In this document: piece by piece, positions 42,815 to 55,320 of the stretch
How the letters are laid out: the number at the start of each line of letters is the position of its first letter
Numbering within the stretch: the stretch's first letter is position 1
From: Bisporella sp. PMI_857
Taxonomy: Eukaryota > Ascomycota > Leotiomycetes > Helotiales > Helotiaceae
Length of the DNA: 64,000 bases
Direction: 5' to 3'
NCBI GenBank assembly: GCA_021307315.1
Contig: JAJSPD010000054.1
Span: 278,063 to 342,062, forward strand
The notes under the pieces: model-generated
Database searches by the model: none
The model's input: the letters and a program-made list of their open reading frames with translations, nothing else
Told to the model about the DNA's origin: nothing
Made by a program: the position numbers and the translations under genes

Positions 42815-44217
42815 ATGCCAGGAAGAATCAGACAATGGCCGGCTTGGGGCGAGTACGGGCCGGCGCCAGGGAAAGATATCGAAGACCCAGAGTTCCTCCG
42901 AGCAAAGAGAGATATCATTGAGAAATATGGAGCAGATAGTCTACGCCAGAGTTGGATCTCAGTATGTAACGAGTTAGGGAGAGTGACAGACGACATTGCG
43001 AGCCATGGAAGCGCCACTATCCCCATATTGACCGCTGATCACATTATTGAGAAGGGCTTCATGCCCCATGAAATCTCAGCTATCAAACGGACAGGATGTT
43101 GTATAATCCGCGGTGTCATACCAGAAACTGAGGCAAGCCAACTTTACCAAGACCTTAAACAGTACGTCACCGACAACAAACCGCACATCACAGGTTGGCC
43201 CAAGGAAAGTCCAGCGATGTTGATGCTTTATGATTCCCCTACCCAGAACATCATACGTACACATCCAAGGCAGCTCCGACTGCAGCGAATTCTGAACGAG
43301 TTTTGGCATGATGAAACCCGGAAAACCTCACCTGATCCTCTTGTTTATTATGATGGTATTCGTGACCGAGTTCCAGGCCAGCCCTTTTTAGGCCTGGGGC
43401 CTCATGTCGATGCGGGAAGTCTGTGTAGATGGGCAGACGCATCGTATAGAAAGGTCTATGACAAAATATTCTCTGGCAGCGCCTTGGAGCACGACGCTTG
43501 GGACTTGGGAGTTCGAAAAGACGCAGTGCAGGACCTTTTCCAAGGGGAGGCACACTCCAAAGTGTTTCGATCATTCCAGGGCTGGACTGCTTTAACGCGT
43601 ACAGCACCAAATGAGGGGACTTTGTTATTGTATCCTAATGTTTCTGTCGTTGTTGCTTATATGCTGCTGCGACCATTCTTTAGGCCTCCCGCTGATAAAT
43701 CATTGATTATGGATCCGACGACGTGGACCCTTGATGAGAGTGATTACTTCCCTGGCACGTTCAAGCCTCATAGTCAGCGACTCAGTCGATCATCGCATCC
43801 ACATTTGCGCTTAGAGGAGTGCTTGGTGCATATACCGAAGATGCAGGCTGGCGATACCGTTTGGTGGCATTGTGATGTAAGTACTCTCTTCCAAATAAGC
43901 ATCCATAATCTAGCATTACTCTGGTTTATGATCCGTCAAAAGAATCAAAATAATCTGACATGTCCGCTCAGGTTTGCCACGCCGTCGATCCGAATCACGA
44001 GGGAACAGAGAACGCCTCCGTTGCATACGTAGCCGCATGCCCAACAACTCAAATCAACACTGAGTACGTCAAAGCACAGCTGCAGGCAATCAGTTCAGGT
44101 CAAGCTCCTCCAGACTTTCATCCTGGCTCAGGTAGTGATGAGAGGATGTTTAAAGGATACAAAGGTCATAGAGACCTCAGCATGGAGGCGAGGAAAGCGT
44201 ATGGATATGATCAGTAG
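42815..44217 (+). CDS. DUF1479 protein, putative Fe(II)/2-oxoglutarate dioxygenase
   Basis: Two exons, 42815-43876 and 43972-44217, encode 435 residues. It follows the DUF1479 family (bacterial YbiU): an N-terminal KRTGCCIIRGVIPETEA, then LYWDxP-like MLYDSPTQNI, the facial-triad motif GPHVDAG (His and Asp), GWTALTRTAPNEGTLLLYPN, and AGDTVWWHCD joined to VCHAVDPNHEGTENASVAYV, which supplies the distal His region. Members are predicted oxidoreductases with a jelly-roll fold, seldom characterised; linkage to a sugar transporter and a regulator suggests a role in carbon-compound breakdown (inference). Its stop lies only 37 nt from the stop of the converging regulator gene. Confidence 0.88.
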
Positions 44218-44254
44218 ATAGTTTGTATTAGAATAAAATCACAGTACAGTACAT

Positions 44255-46211
44255 TCAGCACACGAGGTCCTTTAGAATTTCACAGGCTTTATCTGCAATA
44301 ACGTTCCTTGATCTGGTCCCATCCATGTACGTTATGCATTTCTCAATCTCAGACCGCAAATCTATTGAAATATCGAGATCTCTGTGCTTAGACTCGTCAA
44401 TGAGAAAGATACAGGCAACGTAAAGGTTTAACGCTACAGCCCTACCAACATATTAGCTTACCACGGCCGCAAGCAGTACAACTCTTGGGTACAAACCACT
44501 GGCTCCTTTTGGCCGCAGGGAGCTCCCAGTTTTGGCTAATCCACAAGATATCCTTTGCCGTCTGTAAGCATACAGACCTAGCCCAGCCGCATCGCTCTGA
44601 TTCAACCCTCCATGCCCGTTGCAGCACCCTGTTGATGAGTAGTCTATGGTGAAGAAGTACTAGAGTTACGTCAACCCTTTGCCATCGAATCCATGGATAG
44701 AGTGAGTTCAAGGCATCCTCCTCGTCTACTTCGATCCCTTCAGGGGATAGATGCTGTGGAAGCGTGTTGATGACCTCGGCAAGCTGACCATCAGCGGCAC
44801 GGACTAGTTCTTCGAGGGGAAGCCGACCATGACGAAGTGCGATCCGGAAGCGATTGTAGACTATTGCGGTTCTGGCCATGAAAATATGGTACTGTACGGG
44901 ATGGATTTGGATTTGGACACCTCGAGGACCTGGAACACATCCACTCACATCAACAGAGGGTAAGGGTACATCAAAGTCATCTTCATGAATCTGGGACAGG
45001 GGATATGGACCTGATAACCTATAAAATGGTCAGAAAATGAGACTATAAAAGAATAATATCGTAATACACAAACCATTGACATATAACGATTGTCCACCAC
45101 AGGCGGCAACGCCCCTCTTTAGATAGTCCGCGAAGCAATGTACCATCTTCAGCCTCATCTCTATTAAGGCCGATTGATGTGGCAATACTCACAGCACATG
45201 CCCACATTGTCGTATTGAGGTTATGATTGCCAAAGTTAAAAAATGACATCCCGAGAATCGCAATTGTTTGAACAGTCTCAAGTCTGAAGTGACTCATAAA
45301 ATCCGCCCTGTGTAAGAACATAATGGCTGCGCCAAACCAATTGAGCTGGAGCTGACGGTGGTCAACTAAACGGGGTCAGCAAATATAAAGAAACGGGCAA
45401 TTTAGATAAGAAACTCACCCGATGGCAAACCAAGTGCAAGAAGCTCGTCTGTATCCATGGTCAAAATGGCTGCCTGGCTTGTGTCAACGAATCTATTCTA
45501 CATAGTTTAGGAGGATGCTTTACTGTGATAACGCTGAAGTAGATTGCAAGCCAGAACGGATCCAAATCTGCTAACAGAGTACCAGCATCAATACGATTCA
45601 TGAAAGCATCATGCTCCTCCTCAAATTTAGGATACTCGAGAGCGTAATGTACCCAGGAATTCCATTCCTTATCGTACTCGATAAGGCTATTGCTACATTT
45701 GCGACTGGGGAGAATAATATCTTCCAGGTTCAACCTGGGGCTACGCTCCGTAGAAGCACTAGATTCAAATAGTAACCGCTCATACTTGTCGAACTCGTCC
45801 ACATTGTGGTGTATTCTGCTTGATGATATTCGAGTGTTCACAGCTAGAAGAGGATACACTGCATTTTCATCAACAATTCGTCTGAGTCTAGCATTCTCTT
45901 GAGCAATTTCGTCATATGAACGCTGGCCGCTGGAGTCCCGCGCGATCTTGACTTGGCCCCGAACTATGACAGTCTCCCGAAAACAAGACTCCGCTTCGCC
46001 ACGCTTAACGCACCGCGAGCAAGGGATGGCTTTATCACACTTGATCTTTCTGGAGGCGCAGGATTTGCAGCCTGTAGCTGTCAACAATTACTCGCAAGCA
46101 GATGCATCCGTAAAGGGTAGGTGTCAGGGCGGACAGTCACGCATACATACTTCTCGGAGCGCGCTGTGTTGTTCGCAGGGATGACCGATCTATAGAGCTG
46201 TCTTCCATCAT
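44255..46211 (-). CDS. Zn2Cys6 fungal transcription factor
   Basis: Six exons, 46211-46151, 46077-45524, 45473-45419, 45365-45074, 45018-44497 and 44441-44255, encode 556 residues, with all phases consistent. Residues 20-50 hold the binuclear cluster CKSCASRKIKCDKAIPCSRC followed by a sixth Cys, then a short linker with coil potential (AQENARLRRIVDE). The middle region follows fungal regulator architecture: DPFWLAIYFSVITAAILTM, DELLALGLPSG, LQLNWFGAAIMFLHRADF, TIAILGMSFFN, CAVSIATSIGLNRDEAEDG and RLWWTIVICQWLSGPYPLSQI. It ends with VALNLYVACIFLIDES and a final CEILKDLVC. The location beside the transporter and DUF1479 gene makes it a candidate pathway-specific regulator. Confidence 0.93.
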
Positions 46212-46386
46212 GCTAGAGCGGAGGGAATTCCATACTCTCAAAGAAAGCACGCTAGGTTTTCTCCAAGTTGTAGCCAAGTCTTTGACATAGAGCTACTTCA
46301 AGAGGTTATAGAAAAGTGAGTTCGCGTCTTGATTAGTACAATACACACGTATCTAAGTGTCACGATTTTTACTTATCGGTGGAGCT

Positions 46387-46812
46387 CCATGTCCCCCCCG
46401 CCTTATTTACTATTTGCTGAGCGGTACTAATACTCCCTCAACAAACCCCGCCCATGGGTTTTCCAACAATGGGGGATGCGTCCTTCGCCTTACCACCTCA
46501 AACGATTCTACAACAGGTTAGGAGAGGTCCGTTATTTCTAGTAGTAACTATAAAGTTAATCTCGTGAAGCTAGAAGGACTTAGGAGTTCTGCGACGTCTG
46601 ACAACGATCTACACGCAAAATCGGAAACTATAAATGGGATCTGATCGCAATATCTACTCTCTAATACAGCAAAGGATACTTAGCATTATAATATCCCAGC
46701 TCGTGATGGGGGATCTGGTTTTAACTCACTATCTGTAATGAATGGCAGTGAGGAAAGGGTTATAACTCCCGGCTAATATTTTGTGGGGGTCGCAGGGGCG
46801 GGGGGGACATGG
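46387..46812. mobile_element. MITE-like element with 16-bp perfect inverted termini
   Basis: The left end CCATGTCCCCCCCGCC (46387-46402) is exactly the reverse complement of the right end GGCGGGGGGGACATGG (46797-46812). The 426-bp span encodes nothing I can identify, so it is non-autonomous if it is a transposon. I see no target duplication. Confidence 0.55.
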
Positions 46813-46915
46813 TCCAACGAGCATTAATTTTGGAGAGTCCTACAAATAAGATTACATTGTTTTAAAAAAATTTTACTACATAAGTTTAAGCTTTTATTTA
46901 CCTTATATGTTTATT

Positions 46916-46934
46916 GGGGGGGGGGGGGGGGGGG
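46916..46934. repeat. Poly-G run (19 bases)
   Basis: Nineteen consecutive G in otherwise AT-rich sequence. A comparable 22-base run occurs at 20481. Confidence 0.9.
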
Positions 46935-47274
46935 TTGAGGTCTTTAGTTCATCAAATTTTATCTTTATTTTAATTTCAATTTTTTGTTCCATGCTGCAGC
47001 TGAGGCTATATTGAAATCCGTAACATTGGTGCGCTACTGGGTTGGCTGTCTGATGCTGCTTGGTCTATAGCTATAGTATAATAACTAAAAGCTATGTTTG
47101 AAGACCATCTAATAAAAGTCAATTTTAGAAAATCGGATTTTAAAATCGAATTGATGTTTTTTAAGGTCTCAGATTCTATTTCTTAAAAAAGAACTCTAAA
47201 TACCAAAATACAGTTTCCAAAATACAAACACGGCTCTACATGTGAGGCTACAGTTACTCTGGAGTAAGCAGATA

Positions 47275-47305
47275 GCCCAGTTTTCCTCAGTCTGTGGTCG
47301 CATGT
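47275..47305. repeat. 31-bp dispersed repeat, copy 1
   Basis: GCCCAGTT(T/C)TCCTCAGTCTGTGG and the following bases recur at 57676-57706 with two differences, both C/T. Probably a fragment of a decayed mobile element. Confidence 0.6.
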
Positions 47306-47799
47306 GCTCATGGAAGATTTATAAACAATGATAACCGTATCCTTCCCTACTGAAATATTATGGCCTGCAGGGCAGCACGATTCTTCAGTCACTATGCACC
47401 TTATTCCTCAATTGTGTCACACATCTTTTGAAATGATAGGGTGCTCAACTGGGCGTCCTTTATAGGGCGACAAATCGGGGTCACACAAGTATCTGATAGG
47501 TGCCATTTGAGATCAGCGCATAAAGCTAGAGCATGCTATTTGCAATTCACATCCATCATGCATTGCATACAATAGCTATGGAAGAATAGGAGCCAATAAT
47601 TAGCAATGAGTCCCCACCCTCTATGTTCTAGCGTAAGGCTTCAGTCCAGGCATGAGAGCGCAGTTGCCTTGCTTGAGGATGAGGCTCTGAATCGCCTTTG
47701 GAGCTTGCTGGCCAGTTTACCCAATATATTCATATATTCATTAAGCGCTCTTCCCAGCCTTCCCAGCCTTCACATCTGACACACCAACTCGCTTTTATT

Positions 47800-48304
47800 A
47801 TGGCTCCAAACTCGCCTCCGGATCTGGCAGGACCTCGAAGAACCAAATCTGGGCGTGTGCTGAGTTTCAAAGATCAGTCAAAGTTACAGCCTGAGGAGAT
47901 AAAAGAGCCTGAGATGTTTAAGCAGCACGTGCCGGCATACGATCTGGATTGGCAACCTATCAAGGCATTCCTCGAGAGAAGATTCCCTGCCATGCAAGGC
48001 CAGCTTCCTAAAGATGTAACTATACTCTGTTTTTCGTTATCGAGGGGATATGTTGCAGTACTATTGTGCAGAAACTAACGTTTGAGCAGCTTGCAATTAA
48101 AGATGACAAATATCATTTTCGGCTGCCAGAACTACTGACAGATGTGAGAAATGCCACCATGGGCGTGCATGTTCATAGTTATTTTCAACTCAAAGTTTTA
48201 GACAGCTAATTACAGTTGTTATATAGGGAGATCGCGCTGAAATCCAAAAGCTAAAGAAGAGTAAAGCGCCTGCGGCGGTAAAACGAGAGTTTACTCCAGA
48301 CTAA
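47800..48304 (+). CDS. Small conserved-looking hypothetical protein
   Basis: Three exons, 47800-48015, 48090-48143 and 48227-48304, give 115 residues. The family is unknown. The ATG at 47800 (TTATTATGG) is chosen over open sequence starting at 47698. The protein begins MAPNSPPDLAGPRR, has a charged helix (DQSKLQPEEIKEPEMFKQH), YDLDWQPIKAFLERRFPAMQ, then DDKYHFRLPELLTD from exon 2 and a Lys-rich tail (IQKLKKSKAPAAVKREFTPD). Donors GTAACT and GTGAGA and acceptors CAG and TAG are acceptable. The consistent phases across three short exons are the best evidence that it is a real gene. Confidence 0.6.
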
Positions 48305-48835
48305 TATTAGGGCGTGGATTAGCACAATCCGAGCAGAGCTTCATAATTTCTCCTTGGTGAATATTGTCAGAGGATCCAGAATTATGCTTTAAAGCTAAGG
48401 ATATTGCTTGTTTGCATGTTGGCTAGCAATTTGTGGCAGTGTACATAGATAGGCAGTGCTACAGGATGCACTTGCAAGGCTCTAAGCAGATGATATATTT
48501 CGCCTCCACCATCTTCATTCTAAAACCCTTCACAAGCCACACGTAGTTGCCTGATAATTTCCGACATATTGCCATCAGTATGGCGCAAGGTTGTGAACTT
48601 AAATGCCATCAACACCTCCTTGATGAGTCTGTCTCATCTCATGTGCGTGAGGCTGACTCTAGAAGCATTCCTTGCCCACCTGATATTCCTGTACGAAAGA
48701 GGCTGTCGACTGTCCTTCTCGAAAGCAGTATATAATGTCTCACCCTGTATCTCTGTCCACCCACACTATCAATTCACTTCCTTCGGGTCGATGTAATCAG
48801 AACAGCATAATTTCCAATACTATTCGGAATAGAAC
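48305..48835. other. Intergenic region
   Basis: Nothing supported; promoter of the next forward gene. Confidence 0.4.
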
Positions 48836-50778
48836 ATGGCTGCGAATAATGGTAGCAATGCGAGTTCCAATCCTCCTGGATTGCGGACAGATCCTGCCTT
48901 TGAAGACTCTTATGCTCGATTTACGGAATACCCAAAAAATCTGATTCATCAATCACTGTACCCTGGTGCATTGGAGGGGTATATATCTCGCCTGGACCAA
49001 AATGCAGCAAAGCTTTTCAGCACAGATGAAGTCGATATTTCCTTTCGAGACTATACTGGTAATAATAATTCCCTATTAACTCCGCAAGAATACTCTAATT
49101 TGGTAATAAAGGACCACATAGTGCGTGGGACAAGCGCAATATCTCTACTGAAGACGCGCTGAAAGATAGGTTGGGAGATCTGACTTCAGTCAACCCGTCT
49201 GGACTAATGGTAACAAAGAAAGACCCAAATTGTCGTTTTATGTAAGCAGGAAATTTCGTTGATAGCTTACTTCGAAGGATGCTAACAATATCCCGAGTCT
49301 CTTCTCAGGGACAGATTCACGATCACCACTCAATTTGAGAAGGGAAATGCTTCTGAGGATCTTGACATACCATCAAGTCATGAGTGGGTTTCTAGACTTC
49401 TTATTCATATTTGGAATGAAGAATACCTATGATACGACTCGTGATCTGCGATACAGTGGTTTTCGAGAGAAGACTATGGTTAATAGTTCGACATATCAAG
49501 CCTACGCTATATCGCAGCTTGGCCGAAGCGGGAGGCAATTCGAACTATGCTACAACCTCAAATCTGTTGTGTGCAAAACTGACGCAACAAATCCTATGTC
49601 ACAATGGGAATGGGCCATCCGACAAGGTGCTTTTTATCACAAATTTGATGTAGAAACAGGGTCATCTCTCTGGATTGTGACTGAAGGACGGAGAGCCAAG
49701 GGCAAACAGGGAAAGGATGTCAAGAGGTTAATACAAGAGCTCGTTGGCCCTAATGGTAGACCTGAGGACCGAGATTACAGTAGTCCAGAGAAGAGCTTTT
49801 ACTCCAATTTATCGATCCACCTTCTCGTCTGCTACTGGTCAGTTGAGCAGTGGCGATGGTATATCGAATGGCTCGAGGACGTAGTTGCAGAACTAGTAAG
49901 ATATCCGAACCTTCTACTGGCTTGCTTTGCTAACCTACCTCTTTTCCGTAAAGACTGAGAGAGCTATCCACGAGTGTCGGCTGCCAGGGGAAAGGGGAAA
50001 AAACTACGGGTATACAACCAGTAATGTTCAGAGTGTTCAGCATTATGAAGATAAGCTAAATGAAGCGATTATGGTCCTCGGGACTAACAGTAGCGCTCTG
50101 ACTTCGCTTCGCAAGTTCTACCAAAAGCTTCTTCATACTTCAGGCTTTTATTTACAAAAATCTTGCAAGGAAGATATTATTGCATTTGCAGGAAAAATTG
50201 ACGAAATGGTGTATGATTTAAGCATGAATGTCAAAAGAGCTAAAGTACTTTTAAAAATTACGACAGACAGAAAAAATCTAATTCTTCAGCATTTACAAAA
50301 CCAAGCAATAGAAAAACAGAGCGAAGCGACAGAGAAAATGGAACGCCTCACGATTAGCATGCACACGATCGGGAGAATGGCTCAGAAAGAAGCTATTGCT
50401 ATGCGGATTGTTACGGTAGTGACCCTGATATTTCTTCCTGCGACATTCGTATCTGTGAGTTTGACTACATTCCTTATAGCATCTGTGGTTCTGGCCAAAA
50501 GCTTAAATTTGTTGCAGACTTTGTTTAGCACCGATATTATAAAATACCAGGATCCTGGAAACAGCGGCGACAATAACACGGGCATATCGTCTCAGCCGTA
50601 CATGGGATCTTTTTCGAAAGTCGCCATGGACCGGTGGCTTGAAGTATCCCTCCCTCTGACCACCCTTACCTTGCTCATTGGCTTTCTGGCCTTTGTACTT
50701 GCCAATAAGCGAGCGAAAGACCGACTAGAAAAGAAGGGACTGCTACCAATATATGAAGTAGAAGATAAGAGCTGTTAA
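48836..50778 (+). CDS. Fungal CorA-like membrane protein
   Basis: Firm parts are an exon ending 49241, then 49298-49895, 49954-50454 and 50518-50778. The protein matches the fungal CorA-like family: DPNCRFI/LFSGTDSRSPLNLRREML, RILTYHQVMSGFLDFLFIFG, CYNLKSV, QGAFYHKFDVETGSSLWIVTEG, a coiled cytoplasmic arm (LRKFYQKLLHTSGFYLQKSC), KEAIAMRIVTVVTLIFLPATFVS with the first membrane span, FSTDIIKYQ in the loop and the second span LPLTTLTLLIGFLAFVLAN. CorA relatives carry Mg2+; the fungal group lacks a clear GMN motif and its transport role is unproven. The first part is unresolved: the ATG frame (48836 on) must shift before about 49110, either by an intron (for example 49058-49152) or a frameshift. 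Confidence 0.75.
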
Positions 50779-51977
50779 TGCTCAAGCGTGTTCTTCAGTT
50801 ACCCAGGATATGCTCTGTCTGAGCATGCAACTAGACTGTTCATCCAAGGCCGGAATGGATAGCAAGGTTACAATATTTTCTTGATTGTATTGCTTAGAAT
50901 ACAAATTTAATTTGGACATACAGAATTAGTTGAAGTTAAAGCTATTTCGTTCCCTAAATCTATGGCGACTGGGGGGTTATGGCAGCTCGGGGGAAGGAAG
51001 CTAGCGGTGCCCGTTCAATGTACCAAGACCATTCCGTGCTTTTCAGGACAACTCAGTAGTATGTATGTTAATATAATAAGCATTGGTACATTTCATTCTG
51101 CTATCAACACATTTGCAAAATGCCAACGTGAAAAATCATGCTTAGTAAAGAATAAAAGTGCATATTGTATCTACAGTCTGACCCTTGCAGATCAGGCTGG
51201 CGTTGCTGTGGCGCTCGAGAAAGCAAAAGGATTTTCAGCCCAGGCGATTGACGTGCCCTTGTGCATATTCCCTGCTAAGTCGATACAGTGCCTTCTGGGA
51301 AGCCTGGAAGCCCTTGCTTGGTTGTGCAGGACATGCTTCCCCACAGTGCCTGCGAACATGAGCTGTCACATCCTCTTTCAACCCGCATTATTGACCCAAT
51401 GATCCATCTGGAGCGGATAAGCCTCTCCTGATACACAAACCTATCACTCGGAGTCCCCGAGTACTCCGGTTCTATGCTTCTCAACTGTGCGGGAGCAATC
51501 GCACCTAAAGGTAAGGTTTTGGATATTGTCCTAGCGATTTCCCTGTTCAATGAGGGATTGTCCAAGAATTATCGTCTTCCACATCACTTTGTTGTAGAGG
51601 GCAGCATTCTGAACTTTTACCTAGAAATAGAGAATCCTGAATCCCGACCATGATGTATACATGCCCCTGTCATCTGTGCTGTGCATGAGAGGTAGAGGTT
51701 GCATACACTGCCATACTGGTCAGCACCCTTTGCTGCTACCTACCCACCCGCTTGTGCAAGCCTGATCCTCTCACCGATGTTGAGGCTCAATTATCGCAGG
51801 CCATGCTCATGGACAAGGCTACATCTTCAAACTCATCTCTTTCACCTGTGACTCATAAATGTCCTTTGAACAACCGCATTAACAGATTTTATCTATCTTT
51901 GTTGCTGTCAACCTTATAGCTCATGTGTCAACAACGCTGGAAGGTATCTGACAGCGGCATTCTGCATCCTCACAACC
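50779..51977. other. Intergenic region
   Basis: A forward open stretch of 146 residues (50962-51402) has no recognisable family or supporting splice sites. I do not call a gene here. Confidence 0.4.
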
Positions 51978-54900
51978 ATGTCGCCACAACATGAGATAAT
52001 GTCAATTGACGATGCAAAGGACGCATATGATAGAGCCCTAGCAAGGCACACGCTCGAAGCAGCATGCAAACGACGATACGTGCGAACCTCACTCTTTGTA
52101 GACTGGTTGAAAAGCAAAGTGGATATCTGCAAAGATGGAAAAGTATATACGACCAGTCAGGCTAATCTGTTGCTTCTTGCTGCGTATAGAAACCATGTTG
52201 ACAACGAGGTTCTACCTATCAGAATAGAACAGTTGAGCAATGAAAGACACCAATGCCTCCTGATTTTCAGCATATTGTTTGAAATGGGCCTCGGACACTT
52301 CATTCACGAAATCTTACGACAGGGTAGAATTGATAGGCATCTACCAATAGGGCAATATGCCTTACAGCAAATGTTTCGGGAGCTTGGGCCAGATATCTGT
52401 GACGAAGCAAAGCGATTCGATGAATTACAATGGAAGTTTTGCGCGTTTCAATTTGAGCTGGACATGGCTCGCGATCTTCTAGGCACCGACATACTCCCTA
52501 TATGTCGCAGAGAAGAGATCAAGGTTCAAAAAGGCGGAACAGCGAAACTTTGGGAGATTGAAGTCCTGGAAGGATTTGTTGGGGAGGACTTGAGAGCCAG
52601 AGTAAAAAACTCGCGCTACGAGCGCAATGATGGCTTAGGCCCTGTATGTCCAGCCTCCCCTACTTGGCTATGATACATATATCAGGAGCTAATTGGATGA
52701 TAGCGCTATCACTTCGCCTTGAAAGTCTTTGAGGAGGGAAGTAGATATGAGAACGAGAAGAAGGCTTTCCATGCGCTCCAAAATCAAAGTGGAATTGTGC
52801 GATATCTCGGGGAGTACACGCAACAGCCCGAAAATAGCAAAGATGAAAATTTGAAGACTACGTACAATATTCTTCTTGAGTACGGCATCTTCGACCTATC
52901 TGATTTCTTTGTATATCGGCTCCCACCAGTCTTTCCTGGAGAGATTGAGACATTTTGGAACAACTTGTTTGATGTAGCTTATGCTCTTGATGGTCTTCAC
53001 AATCTCAAAATTAAGAGTGATGGAGTTATGAATGACTTGCTTGGGTAAGTAAGTGTCTGTAATTTATCTTCGATCTAAATAATGGCAGATGGCATGGTGA
53101 CATAAAGCCCGATAATATAATACTTTTTGAAGAGGATGTAGCTGGGACGACAGGCGAACGATTTAAGCTTGCAGATCCAGGTTTTGCAAAATTCGTTCCA
53201 CGATCACAAAACATTGAAGCTGTGATTTTAGATGGCAAAACTATCACATACAGTATGATTTCTAACCCCACTTTGGGATTATTGAACCTAAATGCTTTAG
53301 GTCCTCCGGAGTCTTGCGGAGAAGCATTCGACTCTCCTTGCTTCCAGACATTCGACACCTGGTCTCTTGCTTGCGTTTTCTCGGTAGCAGCGACTTGGGT
53401 AGTTCTCGGACTTCCAGGAACTAAGCAATATATACGAGTCCGTGAAAAAGCGATTGAAAGTAGAATCAAAGACCGTGAAACTAATCAAGAGATGAGAAGC
53501 TTGCCCAAAAGTGACTGCTTTCATGATGGCACTGGTGTGCTCTCGGAAGTTTTAGACTGGCACAATTTTTTACGAAATGCTGCTAGAAAGACTGACCTTA
53601 TGACAGAAAGGGTGCTTGACTGGGTTGACGAGATTTTACGTGCCAGCGACCCAAAGAAAAGAGCGACAACAAAGAGCTTCTGTGCGATGTTGAAGAGAAT
53701 ATCAAACGAGACCAGATCGAAATTGTCAAGTCTCCCTGATATTAAAGAGAGCATTGTCCAACTTCTTCATGAGCTTGATGAAGAGGCGGAGGGAGAGGCT
53801 AGTTCTGAGCCAATTATTCAACCTCCCACCAGTACGAAACAAATGACTGCCAGTGAATCCCGCCGAAACCTACAATCTAAGATTCGCAGCGCTCCTCTAC
53901 AAAAGACAGCAAATCGTTATGAGTATCTCAAGTCTGGGCCAAGATCTACCCGAGAGAGTCCTCTGAGAGAACATCCTCAAGATACTCAAGAAACGTTCAA
54001 ACCTCGCACGGGTACACCGAATGCACAACCGGTGTCACTTAATTATAGGAGTTTGGAACACTCTGCCATTGCTCTAAGGCATCAACTAGTTGGCCAGATC
54101 GAAATACCCATGGCAACCCGGCTGAATGATGGCTCACAGGGTGGGTCGCTCTCGCCTCCAATGAGAAGGAAAATAATCACTCCTCCACAATACATGCAAC
54201 AAGCAAGGAAAGACTCAGGTTCCAGCAGTAAGCCGAGATCTATTGCTCGAAGAGTAGCAGCCTTTATGCGAAATAGTCCAAAGAAGGACGGTTTATTCAA
54301 ACAATTTTTTGAAAATAGAGATATAGTAAACACTTGTTCCACGAATATGGGAATTAAAGCACTAACAAAATTGCAAGGTTTTTCTCATCGATAATGGGTG
54401 GACAATGAGAGAATTTTGGGATGAAGCCACTGAGCTTCTTAAGACTCTGGTGACCCGCTGTGTGGGTTTAGATCCAGATGGAATGGATCTTAGGTTTACT
54501 AATGGCTTTGTCACCGTTAACAAAAAGGATGACCCAAAATCTTTCATAACGGCGATGAAAAACCCAGATGCGACGCCTTCGCCAACTATGCATACGGACA
54601 TCCGAGACAAGCTCTCGGAGATTATTCAAGATCATCTTAGAGATGCAGAGAATCAAAAGAGATGGAATTCGAAGCCTAAGTACCTTACCCTGATCATATT
54701 CACTGATGGAATATGGCAAGGTACCCCTGTTAAAGAGCAGGTGCGACGAAAGATCATTGAACTAGTCACTAGAACAATGGAAGTCATTGGTGAACTTAAG
54801 CTACGTCCAGTTAGCATTGAATTTGTTCAATTCGGAAATGACGTGGATGCAATGTACAGACTTAAAGCACTAGACAATAATTGGGACTACGATGGCATAC

Positions 54901-55320
54901 CGTAAGTTGTACTTATGGTTCAGAAACCCTAGCAGCTAACATTACCAATTTAGTGATATCGTTGATACTACACGTTCCGACCGCGACCCAGATAAGATGA
55001 TGCTTGGAAGTTTTGTCGAAGCTTATGATTTAGAAAGTGACGACGATGAAGAGTCCTACGGCCCGGATATTAGCTCTACTTCTCCAGACCAGCAATCCTG
55101 TATATTTGAATCACCAAGCCCAAGACAAGTATCCCAGTATCAATATCTTGTATCGGAGGATGAAAGATTGAATCAAGCGGCGGAGCGTCAGCCATCTGGA
55201 TCCAGTCTGGCACCGTCCAATGAAGAGATGTCTGAATATCCACCTTCTTCAAGCCGCAGACCGCAATCGTCACGAAGTCTTGCTTATCATTTAAATAAGC
55301 TCCGAAGATCGAGTAAGTAA
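51978..55320 (+). CDS. Protein kinase-vWA domain fusion protein
   Basis: Five exons, 51978-52643, 52704-53044, 53089-54325, 54378-54901 and 54954-55320, encode 1044 residues. Residues 1-222 are a helical region of unknown family. The kinase domain follows: FALKVF with the ATP-binding Lys, IVRYLGEY, YNILLEYG, the catalytic loop WHGDIKPDNI (HGD in place of HRD) and KLADPGFAKF (DPG in place of DFG), then FDTWSLACVF. A disordered Ser/Arg/Pro linker leads to a von Willebrand A-like domain starting DIVFLIDNGWTMREFW, where the usual DxSxS metal site reads DNGWT, with LTLIIFTDGIWQGTP and IEFVQFGND as core strands. The tail is disordered. The splice at 54325/54378 is well supported, because the vWA sequence continues only after removing 52 nt. 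Likely a signalling protein, targets unknown. Confidence 0.85.

Larger units (their letters stand above)
46212..47799. other. AT-rich intergenic region with repeats
   Basis: No supported gene. It holds a 426-bp element with inverted termini (46387-46812), a 19-base G run (46916-46934) and a 31-bp repeat unit (47275-47305) found again at 57676-57706. Confidence 0.55.

Noticed and set aside
50962..51402. 146-residue forward open stretch
   Set aside because: Composition is not protein-like, and no intron signals or recognisable motifs support it.
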